A stretch of DNA of 60,000 nt. Source: Hydractinia symbiolongicarpus (lineage: Eukaryota > Cnidaria > Hydrozoa > Anthoathecata > Hydractiniidae). The number at the start of each line of letters is the position of its first letter. Positions within the stretch are counted from its first letter, which is position 1. The stretch spans positions 17,709,501 to 17,769,500 of the forward strand of contig NC_079881.1 in assembly GCF_029227915.1 (NCBI RefSeq), written 5' to 3'. The translations under genes and the position numbers were made by a program. The notes beneath the pieces are model-generated. The model searched no databases and was not told where the DNA came from. It saw only the letters and a program-made list of their open reading frames with translations. Of this stretch, positions 13,535 through 25,221 are shown one piece after another.

Positions 13535-15251
13535 GGGACATGCATGAGTATTTTGTGTAAAATGTATATTTTAAATCTAAATAAAAAAATCCACATTTTT
13601 GTAGTCTATTTAGTACCAAAAATATACATGGGTCACCAAAACAGTAAAAACAAAAGTTCAAACAATCATCATGAAAATTGAAAAACTGATTTTATGAATG
13701 ATGAAATTGGCAAATTGTGAAAATTTATTCTATTACGATATGGTAACCCCTTTTATTCAATTTAAAAAAAATTAAGAATCTTTTCAGTAAAATGTAAAAT
13801 AAAAAAAAACAGGAAGTATACGTTTTAAGATTGTAATACTTTATATATAAAACTATCACTCTATGAAATGCATCGATTTTAAATGAAAAAATATTCTTAA
13901 TTTACCCAAGGGGATAGTATATAAATTAAAATCTAATTGTTTTTGTTGTCGAGCGAGTATAAAAAATTTATGTTTGTTATAAAGAAGAAAAATGTACGAT
14001 GATATAATGTGAAAAAGAGAACTGATTAGAAATGTATCTATAACGTCAAAAAGAGGACTGATTAGAAATGTATTTATATATTATATATAGTTTTAGTTAT
14101 AAAACTATATATAATTTTTCTTGCTTTTAAATTATTCTTTAGACATTAAAATTTAAGCTAAAGTCTTTTTCAGACACAGTGCGAACTGGAAGTATTCTCA
14201 TGGTCTTTTAATTACATGTGAAAAAAATCAATATGAAAAATGTTTTGGATTAATCATTGAAATAAATCATTAAAATCATATAATCATTATATAAGTCAGG
14301 GACAACTGCAAACTACAACCCAGGACAAAATATATTGGGAAAAAAGGCTGTCTTAATAACACACACTGCAAACTTGTCAATCAAAACAGATTTAGGCTCA
14401 TGGGGTATTTGGTTAGATCCAAAATTTTAAAGTGTTACTTAAAGTATCTTGTGCTAAAATGCAGACATTTCGGAAAGTGCAGCTTGTGCATTTTTGACGT
14501 TGGTTACTCAGCCTACACCCCATGTCAAAGTTGCAGAGCATTACCAAATCATGCTTTTACCCCATACCCCAATATATATATTATTTTCAAGGTCGTAGAT
14601 TATCACACATATTAGGATAATATATAACTTAGTTAGGAGATTTTCCATTGACTATTTTCAGGCAATTATGTTCTTTAACAATTATCTTGACAACCATGTC
14701 TAGTCCTGCCATCTTTATTCACATAAATTTTTGTGTATATTGCTTTGAACGAAAGTTAGCCAATATTGTTCTTGCAACAGTTAATTTAAGCTTACAAAAT
14801 CGTTGCAAAATAGCAATGAGCAGCAAAAACCATGTCAATAGCCTAATTTGGAAAGATAAATCTACTCAATAGACTATTTCGACTACCACAACCTAATTTG
14901 CAGTTATCCCTGGCTGCTAGACTAGAGTCAGCAGTGGTGATTATTACTGCATGTTGCTTGCATCAAATATTATACATATACATATACATATATATGTAGC
15001 TAACTAAAGTATATTTAGCTACATACAGACAGAATAAGACTTGCAATCAAAAGTAAACTAGAATGCGTTCAACAAACACTCAAAAACTTTACGTAGAAAG
15101 TGAAATCACAACCGTTACCTGCACGCTTTTTTTTATCCGCCATGGCATGTTGAACTATTTCCTATTTCCGAGAAGCATGTGGAGGAGGTCGTCCCATCTG
15201 GGACACGGGTTTTGAGACGCTGGAGGGTCGGACCAGGGGCCCGGGACCCGG
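13535..15251. other. Region 5' of RNF216, no gene seen
   Basis: This stretch is AT-rich with no convincing coding region. Two out-of-frame ATGs lie 11 and 7 bases upstream of the RNF216 start on the minus strand. A 34-nt palindrome of two 16-bp ATATAGTTTTA arms sits at about 14087-14120. Just before it is an imperfect tandem repeat (about 14008-14075) built on ACTGATTAGAAATGTAT. A GC-rich patch at about 15180-15250 precedes the Ginger element. Confidence 0.5.
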
Positions 15252-18200
15252 TGTAGCAGTTAATAAGTACCCCCCAGTACTTATTTCCCCCTGGAAGTAA
15301 ATACTCCAGTACTTATTTCCCAGGAAATAAGTACTGGGGAGTATTTAGTTCCTGGGAAATAAGTACTCTTTCTGGGAAATAAGTACTTCCCTAAGTTTAT
15401 CTAGGGGAGTACATATTTCCTAGGAAAAAGGTACTCCGCAGAAGAAGACTCTCCATGCATCAATAGAATTTTTTGACGAAATTCAAATGATTTTGTTATT
15501 ATTATAAGTTCCTCTTGAACTCGTGGTATATTGATCAACATGGCGAGAAACAAGCACGTCGATTTAAATGATGTTGAAAATTATATAAGAAATGGGAAGT
15601 ATCCCAGTGAAGCGAAAAAGAAAGGGAGAAAACGTAATTTCAGAAAATCTTGCAAATATTTCACAATCGTCGATGGTCATTTGACCTTCAAAAATACACG
15701 AAGGATGATCTTTGAAAACGACCGAAAACAAGCCATTATCCACGATGTTTACGAGGGACTCAACGAAGCAGTTGAATCAATTGTATTGAGTGGCCATAGG
15801 GGACGTGACTCGACCTACCAAAAAGTATCTCACAGATTTCATTGGCATGGTATGGTCGACGATGTTAAGAACTATATTAAAACATATCAAAATTCCCAAC
15901 AGCATGGAAAGCTTATCAAGAAAATATCTCCAGAACTTCAAAACATCCCGATCGAAGCAAATCTGATGCAACAAGTTTGAGTTGATTTGCGCAATTTGCC
16001 TGAGGTGAATGGTTACAAACACTTGATATGTTCAATAGACTACCTTTTAAAATGGTCCGAAGCCAAACCAGTAAGAGATAAAAGTGCGCCAATTGTTGCA
16101 AGGTTCTTGTACGAAATGATTTGTCGTCACAGGTTTAAGACACAGGTTAACGACCAAGGTAGAGAGTTCGTCAATCAAGTTTCAAACGCTTAATTGAACT
16201 GACAGGAACAGATCAAAGGATGACTTCTGCGTACCACCCACAGTCGAATGGGTTGTGTGAACGGCAGAATCGGGCAAGTTAAGATTCGTTGGTTAAAGTT
16301 TTAAAAGAAATCCAGCGAAATGGCCAGACGTTATTGATGGTGTTCTCTTCCTACACCGCGCATCATTCACTTTTCTACCAAGTTTTCACACTTTTACTTG
16401 ATGTGTAACCCTCATCCTACTTTGATTGATGTAAAGTATGACCTAATTAAAGAACCTATCGAAGGTGGTGACGCTGATGATCCTTATGACTTTGAAAGGT
16501 TTAGAGAAGTAACAGCCTCGAGCTCGAAGTTACATGAAGCAACGCACGATTTAGCAAGTTAAAACATCAAGAGGGCCCAACAAAAACAGCAGAAAGACTA
16601 CAACAAACGTCACAGCAAATCAGAATCGACTGTGCTCATTGGTTCAAAGGTACTTCTTCAAAACTTAAAGCGACAGGACAGAAAAAGTGGGAAATTTAAT
16701 AACAAATGACTTGGTCCATATACGCTCAAATCAATCTCGAAACGTGGCTTGTGTGAGCTTACCTATACAAAAGGAGTAATCTTTAAAAAAAAGTACAATG
16801 TTTCCCTGATTAAACTACTTCATGCCAAAGTCAAGAGTTTGTAGATGAAGGCCCCGCAACGACCACAAAAGAACCTGCAAAATATAAGTTGACTGCAAAC
16901 ACAATGCAGGAGCCCGAAATCGAACCAAACCAAGATGAGTGGCTTCGCAATCGCTTGTACATCTTGAAGCAAGAAGATAAGGATATTTTACTTTCAAAGG
17001 ATGAATGGTCGAACGATAGATTAATGGATGCGGCCCAAAAACTGATCTGCAAAGACATTGGAACACCTCAAACCTTTCAAACGGTCCTTAATTCCCAAAA
17101 GAAAAACGTAGAACCATAGGAAGCTGTATATGAAGAGCACGTCCAGCTCCAACATAATGGCCGTAATCAGTGGATCTTAAGTTTTTGTTCCAACGGTCAA
17201 GTTCAAGTTTGTGACAGCTTAAACGATACTCTAACACCTCTGGAAAAGATAGCTAAAATTGTGTAGAATTTTTGCGATAGCATTCGCAGCTGAACTTCTA
17301 GATGGGAAGTTACCCTCTAATGCCGTATCTGTCTGGGACAAAATGCGAGCACTTCTCATATCGTGTTTGGAAGAACAAAAACTGAGACCCTTCCCCAAGG
17401 TGTCTGAAATATGATTTAGCAAAGTTGTTGTTATCTTGATATTTGTTAATTTTACACTCTCACTTTTGTCTTTCCTTGTGTTCTAATAGACCAACATTTG
17501 TTTGTTGATGGTTTATTTACCAAAAGAAAAAAAAATTATTTTTAGACTTTAACATGGAAAAATTTAGTTTATTATATAAGCACGTAGTATGTAGTATCTC
17601 GAAATCCTATGTATATCGAATCGTTTATCTTTCTTATTTTGTTTCTTTTCATTTCGTTTTATTGCTTACCCGGTAATTTTTGTTACCTTGCCTACTTTGT
17701 AATTTTATAAAGCTTTATGTGTACTTTATATTTATAGCTTTATACGATTTACTTTGCGGTTTTTGATAGATTTTAATGTTGAGTTTTTGATGATCTGATG
17801 AAAGTTAAATTGAAAAAAAATAAAAAATAAATTGCTTTCTCGAATTCGGCGTTGTTCAAAGCTTCATCAACATGAAAATGACATTTTCAAATTCAATAGG
17901 AAAAAAGCTCATTTTTTAATATTCAAATTTCATCTTCATTTTCAAAAATTTTCAAAATTTTTAAATGTTTGTATTAATCATATTTGACGATATATTTCCA
18001 AATGCGATTCTTATTAAAATCCAATAAATCTGTAAGTGAAAAGGTTTGAATTTATTTGTAATACGTTTTCGGCTCATTATGTTAACATGGGATGGTAACG
18101 TAACTGTTAGATGGGTATTGTTTAAATGATTTTTAAAAAATATTTGAAAGGGGGTTAAAGAAATTCTGATCTATAAGGTAAAATCATTTGATCGTATACA

Positions 18201-18483
18201 TAAAGAATACTTCCCTGATTCACCTTCTAACCCCAAGGAGTTCAAATATTTTTCAAAAATAATAGGATATCGAAGGAGTGTCTTTTTCCCAAAGGAGCAC
18301 TTATTTTCCGGGAAAATAATACTCCCAGGGGTACTTTTCTCCCAAAGGAGTCCTTATTTCCTAGAAAAAAGATACGCCCTGGAGTACTTTTTACCTAGGA
18401 AATATATCGTGGGGAGAACTTTTTTTGCTGAAATAAGTACTGGCGAGTACTTTTTTAGGGGAGTACTTTTTTCCGGTGACACA
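15252..18483 (+). mobile_element. Ginger-type DNA transposon, decayed, with palindromic repeat-rich ends
   Basis: The left end (15252-15440) and right end (about 18270-18483) are arrays of the module AGTACTTATTTCC in both orientations, so each end folds into several stem-loops and the two ends are inverted relative to each other. The outermost bases read TGT at left and ACA at right, as in Ginger and integrase-type elements. Between them lies a degenerate integrase gene. No convincing target-site duplication was found, so the boundaries are good to about 20 bp. Ginger elements are cut-and-paste DNA transposons whose transposase is related to LTR-retroelement integrases. Confidence 0.7.
15540..17267 (+). 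pseudogene. GIN-1/KRBA2-like integrase of the Ginger element
   Basis: The first piece (15540-15977) holds an N-terminal region and the zinc-binding domain (GHRGRDSTYQKVSHRFHWHG). A TGA follows directly, where the catalytic core begins with VDLRNLPEV (first Asp). The core continues with NDQGREFVNQ (second Asp, about 16150) and, after a frameshift near 16190, SAYHPQSNGLCERQNR (catalytic Glu). Further fragments to 16830 include QQKDYNKRHSKSES and a chromo/SH3-like tail. 16889-17267 encodes DEWSNDRLMDAAQKLI and, after a stop, NQWILSFCSNGQVQVCDSL, which resembles part of an Ulp1-like cysteine protease domain. Several stops and frameshifts mean it is not functional. Confidence 0.8.
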
Positions 18484-20572
18484 GACGCAGGGAAATATTT
18501 TTTTATTTACCCTTATTAGGAAGACCAGAATGCTGCAAGCGTAAACATGGTACACTGAAAACGCAGAGAGACTTTCACAAGACTTTGCTTCGTGCCAGTG
18601 GTTATTCCTGAAAAGGATAGTGTTGTACATGGGTGTCAAAAATTTCATACATGAGAAAAAAAAAAGGCGAAAGATTTTCCAAATCCACTTTGAAGAACAA
18701 ACAATGTTAGATAGGAGTGCAATAAAAAGTCGTTTATAAAGATTTACAGCAAGTTTTAGATATGAAACTGCATTATTATAGCTATTCAAACATAAATTTA
18801 ATAGTCGCATTTTTTGTTATACTTATGCTATAATTATACTACAACACAAGGGACTCTTTTTAACTCTCTCTGCGTAAGTTAGATATATTTTCTACACTTC
18901 TGTCTAGACGATATGTGTTGACTTCCCGTTGCCTGATCTTATTGAGTTTAAATTTTAAGAAAAACTTGACCTAGTTAACAAGTCTTTTTCGATTCAAAAA
19001 TATTTAAATTTCTAATTTTTTTAAGCTAGTAAGGAATAAAACGCTGGATCTTATCTAACCATTTTCCTGTTTTGCATAAAGTCGGCAGAATACGTTTAAA
19101 AGGTTTATTTTTTTCCCCACTATACGAAGTTAACGCATCGCTGTACGAAGTTATATTATATATTGCATATTCCGAATGGAACTAAGCCGGCATACTGAAA
19201 GTTATTCCCCTGGTGAGATCACAAATAATGCTCGTTCCGCTAAAGGTTTTTTGTATCTGTAGAATAAACACTTCCTTTAATCCCAACCATTTCTTGCAAC
19301 ATGTAACATGACAAAATTGATAAGCGCCCTTTCTCTTCCGAAAGTCTGAATCATGGTGAAAATGACAATGAGTTGGAAGATGTTCTGATGTGTGACTTGT
19401 TTAACGTGGTTTACCAAGAAAAATACTATATCGCAGAGGATTGTCTTTTCTACAGTTACTTGATGGGGATATCATAGTACGCGACAGAATGACAAAATTA
19501 AGTCAAAATTTTATTTGATTGGTTGCCTTGCTTACCCGTTGCAAGGAAAAATACAGGCAAAATATAACATTTTGCTGCTCGACGCCTAACCAAATAACTA
19601 AATAAAATGCGCTATATTTCAAGCTCCTTTTTGGCCGCGTATGTTCCTCAAGGGTCACGTGTATGGATTGAGTGAAACGTCTTTTCGTAAGGCTGTCTCG
19701 TCTTCCTGAGAACTGATGCGGTATTTCTAGAACGAAAAAAATCGAAACCAGGGCGAAACTGGCAATACCTCGACAAAATAACTGAAAGACAAATCTTCGA
19801 TTTGAAAATCGAGCTTGAGCTTGAGAATTCTTGTTTCGCGTGGATTCCGAGATTAAACAACAAAAGAACTTGTTTAAAGATTATTTTATGGACATTCTTG
19901 ACTTGTGGATCGACAAAAGGTGTACGGCGGCACTATTTCGACCTGAAAAGCACCAAATATTTAAGTCTAATTGATGACAAGTATACTCTGACGAGTTCAC
20001 TTTGGTGGGTACACTGTTAATGCAGCTTTCTGACTGCTTGTGTAACAATACGTTTTACATTTAAAACTCTAATTTATTATCTTGAGAGGCTCAGCAGTGG
20101 CATCTAGCGATTTTTAAGCGTTAAACATGGAACAAGGTGCGGAAAATCCCCCGCCCTGAAAATGATAAAAAAGGTCGCTATGGGCGTTGTTATTAAGTTT
20201 TTTGTGTGCTTGATTGCGAAAACTGCCGGATTGCATAAAATAAACCGAAATTTATAATTAGCGCTACTTACCACCGTATTCTAAGATGAATTTGTCGTCT
20301 GAAAGCAGGTAAAAACATTTTCTCTTGGTAAACCACCTTAATGGTTTTAAGACTTTTTGTAAAAATCTAAAAATGTCTCAAAATTTGAGTTCTTTTTCCT
20401 CCTTTTTTCACCGCGAAATTTTATTTACGCGAAAATGAAATTAAACTCGCTCACGAAAGTTTTTTCCGCGAGGTTTGCAAAAGTTTTTTATCGCGAAATA
20501 TAACATAGCATCAACCGTGTTCAAACCGTGCGTTTTGTAGAATCTTTAGGTGGGGAAAAGGAGCTATAAAGG
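18484..20572. other. Gene-free spacer between transposon relics
   Basis: No supported gene. 19121-19133 and 19142-19154 are two directly repeated words close to the 13-base arm of loxP; they are in the wrong relative orientation for a site. 20400-20540 contains repeated CGCGAAA words. The rest is unremarkable AT-rich DNA. Confidence 0.4.
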
Positions 20573-22010
20573 ATGCATCGTATTGCGCCAAAATCTCTGG
20601 AAAAACTACCTCGTGTACCACAAAAAAATATCAAAGAACATAGATTTTCCGGCGGTAAGACGGCAAACCAAGCTATCAAAAAACGTTTTATAGAGGAAGA
20701 AAGTTTAATAATGAGAGATACATCTCTTCAGAATCTATTTACTCAAAGTGGGACAACAAAAGGTTATCTGTAAAAGCTCAATGCAAGGGAAGCGTGAAGA
20801 AACAAAAAAATTATGTCCTTGTTAGTCTTTGTGAGGCAAAAAGGAAAAGTCAAGGATGGGATGTGTTCTTGTCCAGCTGGCATGAGGCGGCTTTTGCAGT
20901 TATGTAATGGCCATGCTGCTTGAATTAGCTGAATATTCTTTACATAAATTTAAGGAAATTGCTTACACAAGCAAACGCTAGTGGAGAAAACCAGGTGAAG
21001 TTATGCAAATAGCTCCAGTAATAGGAACAAGTGCGATAAAAACCAAATTCTAAGCAAATTAGTTCTACCCTTCATGATCCATTAAAGGTTATGCACAGTG
21101 ATTTAGATTGGAATGATGTACAACACTTACAGCAAGATTTAGTAATAGGGATGAAGGGATACCGTTTGTTACTTGTGCACCAGTTCAAGATGATGGGAGA
21201 GAACAAATACTCCTTATGGTATGTCCCAGATTCGTTCTCTTCTGTATTTACACCTCAACCCAGTTTGGTGTGCAACTAACATGATATTAAATATTCTATC
21301 ACAATTAACACAATATCAATCTTTTTAACTTACTGCTTGACTTTCTTAAAAAAAGGTATGCTGCTGTTGCAGAAAATGAAAGGACAAACTTTAACTATCA
21401 CAGTTCAGAGGACGTTAGAAAATCGGTAATGTTAAGCAGCATAAATGTGCGATTTGGTATAATAGCAGAGAAAAGAGTGCCTATAAGGTGCTTTCTAGAA
21501 AAAGAAACACACGTGCAAATACGCTTCTTAATCCTACCTGTGAAAAAGAGATACCTGGATATACACACTTGCAAACACGCTTGTTAAAAAAGAGATACCT
21601 GGATATACTAAAAATGCTGTCAGACATGGCCGAATTTATGAGCCAGTTACTAGAGATCAGTACATCAACATTATGAAGTATTATTTTCACTAAATGGAAA
21701 CATTCATGTCGGAGAAACAAGATTGGTTGTCTGGTTGACAGGTAGTCAAGACTGTTTATTATTTGATAAATCGAATGAAAATACTAATCATGGTTGGACT
21801 ACTTGAAATAAAATGTCCTAAAACTAAAAGAGATTACAGTATGCAAGTAAATAGTATAAATTTTAAAAAGAAACATCCTTGTGGTTACTATTCACAAATT
21901 CACATGGATGTGGGCACAAATTGTGCTTTATACAATCGACAAGATAATAACAATATTATTGAAGAGTACTTCATTACTCTAATAAAGAACACTGAATGAT
22001 TTTAACAGAG
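20573..22010 (+). pseudogene. Decayed transposon protein with SWIM-like finger and YqaJ-type exonuclease
   Basis: Fragments in shifting frames: a basic N-terminus at 20573-20770; CSCPAG followed by a Cys/His stretch at about 20866-20920, resembling a SWIM zinc finger; NVRFGIIAEKRV at about 21450; AVRHGRIYEPVTRDQYI-like text at about 21612-21672; and GLLEIKCPKTKRDYS at about 21790-21840. That last phrase is the diagnostic E-x-K motif of YqaJ-family (lambda exonuclease-like) nucleases. YYSQIHMDVG then resembles the family's next helix. Multiple stops and frameshifts are present. Proteins of this layout are abundant in cnidarian genomes and usually transposon-borne. The superfamily cannot be assigned from this copy. 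Confidence 0.65.
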
Positions 22011-23424
22011 AATTCTATGTTTCCCAGATTGGTTAAAGAATAACAAAATGGCGTATTTGAGTTTCAACACCCTCAAATAATAAACAAATAAAAATGAAAT
22101 AAAAATGTGAAACAGATTTTACGTCCTTTTGAAAAAGCACTGAGTTCTTTAATATTCTTGCCAAAATGTTAGACTGAGTGGGGTCGTATGCAAAGGAATG
22201 TAAAGTGCTTTAGTTTCTAATTGGCCATTTACCTAAAAAACTGCTTCTCATTTGTCCTATTTTAGCAAATCCTTGCGCTAGCAAGCCAGCGACGGGTCAC
22301 TCGTCCTTGCAAGGTAGGCTTGTATTTTGTGCGTGGTCAACAAGTCGCTTTTGACGCACGAACAGACAGATGGCAGACAAATAGTTTATTTCTAAAGTTT
22401 TACCTTATCACATTGAACATTATTAAATATCCATGGAGAAAGACTTAATCATTGATTCTAATTATACAAGTTTTTCATCTATATTATAAACTTTTTTAGT
22501 TACTCTTTATTTACTTACTCACTGACTTTTTAACTTTTGATAATTAATTAATTTTCAATTAAATTATGAGCCAGCCGATAAATATCAAAGGCATGCTGTC
22601 ACGACCGATATTTAAATATTTTTCTGTCCTTCACATTATTCCCTTGCCTTTCTGCATATCATATGTGCCTCTGAACGCCACAAAAATAAAAACCTTTTTC
22701 AGAAACTGGATTTAACATATAACATTGAATCATCAATATGTCACGCAATGGTTGTAACTTAAACGGACTGACAACGTTAGAAAGTCAATGAAATGTAGTT
22801 TTTGAAACTGTCCCTATTTCTTCAGCGCGCTAACGGCTTGGATTGGTCCCACTGTAAAAAATGACTTATTGAACTAAATATTTAAATAAAGAGCTAACAG
22901 AGCGTTCAGTGTAACTGCAGAGCTCAAGCAGTTATACCACAGTGAGCTAAGTGCTAGGTAGAAACAGTTAAAACATGGACTAGAGTGTTTGTTTTAGTTG
23001 TCATCGGCTGCGATATTTCTCCAGACCTTGCCAATTTACTGGTCCAACATCTAGTTGGAATTAAGCAGTTAAAAAATAAATTTGCGTTTTATTTATATAT
23101 ATATAACGAAAGCTTTGAGTTGTTTTGCCGAGAATTTTTCCATTTTTGCCATGTTTCAGCGATATTCGTGACCTGGAAATTCTTCAAAGTATCTTAGCCA
23201 ATGATTCAACCTTTAAGAAATCCATTTCGCAACGCTCGAAACGCCGCACAGGTTATTCAGCTAAAAATTTTTAATTAAAAATGAAAAGTTGGATATCTTT
23301 AACATTTCGTTTTTAATGATAAATGTGGAAATAAATAATTACATTCGTTTTATATTTCTACTTTTTTTTAGGACTTTTTCATATATTTGATTCTGTTCAA
23401 GTTAATGAATTTATTCACAGTTTA
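22011..23424. other. Intergenic region between YqaJ relic and GPCR
   Basis: No supported gene or RNA. A GC-richer patch at 22270-22380 lacks long open frames. The GPCR's likely poly(A) signals on the minus strand lie at the right end: AATAAA overlaps the stop codon (23426-23421) and another is near 23413. Confidence 0.4.
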
Positions 23425-24735
23425 TTAGGTAAAAGCATCTGTATCTTGGTGTTTTCTTGTGGATGACACCCGGAAGTGTTTCCGAAATTCCGACCTAGTT
23501 GCAAAGACAACAAGTGGACTAAAAAGTGCCGTCAATACTAACGGAAAAGTAGAGTAAATGTATACATTGTCAGTTATAATTTCATGATCCCCCACACGAC
23601 TGATTAATCTTGGCAACCAGAAACCAAACCATGGAAAGACATTTATTGCCACTGTAAATATTGTTGAAACAGTTATATTTTGCTCTATTTTAAGAGATTT
23701 TGTAGAGGTTGTTTTAATTTTAATTGCGTTTTTGTCTTGCGACAAATGCTTTGTCAGAGAATTTCGCCTAGTGAGCACGGTAATCCTACATTGTGGTATT
23801 TTTTCTGTATTATTTTTGGAAACATGGATTTCTTTGAAGTTGTCTTGTGCATTTGGTACTTTTTCTGATTTGAAAGTTTTCTGATCCAATGAAGTAGATT
23901 TATTAGCGAGAACATCAACTTTTTTGATCAATGTTTTATCTCCTGTTGCATCAATGCCAGTGAAGGACAAGTTATTTGAGCTGCATTGTAAATTTTTTAC
24001 AACTCCAACATTAGTATTTGGCTTAACTGATCGACTTGAAAATGAATGCCTCGGGATGTTTCTTGTCGCGCAGTAAACTGCCCGTGCTATTTTAAAAACT
24101 TGAAAGTTACAAAAACTTATAATACAAGCTGGAACGAAAGCGTGGAAAATAGATAGGTATGAGATATAAATGAGACTCAAATTTTCGCCTTCAATGCCAC
24201 AAAATATTCCAGGCCTGTTAGGATAATGAACCAGCGAGTTTTTCAGAGTCAATGTAGATAGTGAAGCCAGGATAGCTTCAATGACCAAAAACATATTCAT
24301 GTAAGATATAATCTTTGCTGTAGCAAACCGTTTGTAAAAAAAAGGCCTGGAAATTGCGATAAAACGATCTAAACTTAATACGGACAAGCTTGACGTGACC
24401 ATAAATATAGTAGAGCTTGATGACAGCATAAGACATTTACAAACCACCACGTCGCTCTGTTTCACACTATCTCCTGGTACATTGAATTGAAATATCTGAT
24501 AGGGAGCATTGGTAAGGCAAACACCTATATGTATCATTGATAAAGCTACTATACATTGGTTTGAGGGAACACTTCGTAGTCTATTTTGCGCGAGGATTAT
24601 TTTAACAAGTAACAGGTTTGTAACGCTTCCTCCAACCAAGATAATTCCATAGAAAACTGTGAATAAGAGTCTTTCAGTTACAGCTAGATAAATTTGAACT
24701 TCAGCTGTGTTGTTATGCATATGATAGCTTTGCAT
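23425..24735 (-). CDS. Class A (rhodopsin-like) G protein-coupled receptor, orphan
   Basis: A 436-aa intronless receptor for the plasma membrane. An N-glycosylation sequon (N8-N-T) precedes seven hydrophobic segments at about 20-48, 60-84, 98-121, 142-164, 190-217, 352-378 and 392-413. Class A marks: GSVTN with N40 in TM1, Cys99 and Cys179 for the TM3-ECL2 disulfide, DRF at 123-125 in place of DRY, and FPWFGFWLP in TM6. Departures: no Asp in the TM2 core (LSMIH), and SPLVVF instead of NPxxY in TM7. The third intracellular loop is very long (about 218-350) and rich in Lys/Ser/Thr. There is no TM7 lysine like that of opsins. Ligand unknown. Single-exon GPCRs of this sort are common in cnidarians. 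Confidence 0.85.
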   Translation of the reverse strand: MQSYHMHNNTAEVQIYLAVTERLLFTVFYGIILVGGSVTNLLLVKIILAQNRLRSVPSNQCIVALSMIHIGVCLTNAPYQIFQFNVPGDSVKQSDVVVCKCLMLSSSSTIFMVTSSLSVLSLDRFIAISRPFFYKRFATAKIISYMNMFLVIEAILASLSTLTLKNSLVHYPNRPGIFCGIEGENLSLIYISYLSIFHAFVPACIISFCNFQVFKIARAVYCATRNIPRHSFSSRSVKPNTNVGVVKNLQCSSNNLSFTGIDATGDKTLIKKVDVLANKSTSLDQKTFKSEKVPNAQDNFKEIHVSKNNTEKIPQCRITVLTRRNSLTKHLSQDKNAIKIKTTSTKSLKIEQNITVSTIFTVAINVFPWFGFWLPRLISRVGDHEIITDNVYIYSTFPLVLTALFSPLVVFATRSEFRKHFRVSSTRKHQDTDAFT

Positions 24736-25221
24736 CGTTTGAATACTTCACGTAATAAGGGTTACACACGTAAAAACAGAAGACTGTAAAACTGGAATGA
24801 AAGGAATGAAAAAAAAGCGTTGAGAACGTCATTATATTGAACCACGATGAAAATATGTGTCGTAATTAAGGGTAATAAAAAGAATGAATAAAGAATCTTT
24901 TTTTCCAAATCACCCGCAGCTGTTAATTTTAGTAATTGCGATTACAGTGATATTTAATTTGCATTGTTTTATCCCTTGAGTAGGCATTTATAACGAAATA
25001 GTTTCTTTATGTTCAAAACTTGATATTTTTCATAAATTTTTAACACTTCGGAAATAGCTACAAACGAAAAACTTTAAAAACTTTAAGGACTTCTAGGATC
25101 GTAATGTGCGTTTAAAAGGAGAGGCGAACAAGGTATTATTATATGGCAGCCAGAAATTAAATTTTAAGCAAGAGATTACAGATTTCTAAATCATCTAAGA
25201 TAACTACTATAATAACAAATA
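24736..25221. other. Upstream flank of the GPCR gene
   Basis: About 490 bp of AT-rich DNA between the receptor start and the foldback element. It presumably contains the receptor promoter, but no TATA box or other element stands out. Confidence 0.3.

Noticed and set aside
19121-19154. Two sequences close to the 13-bp arms of loxP
   Set aside because: They are direct repeats and not inverted, each has a mismatch, and the spacing is wrong for an 8-bp spacer. Chance or an old tandem repeat is more likely than vector contamination.
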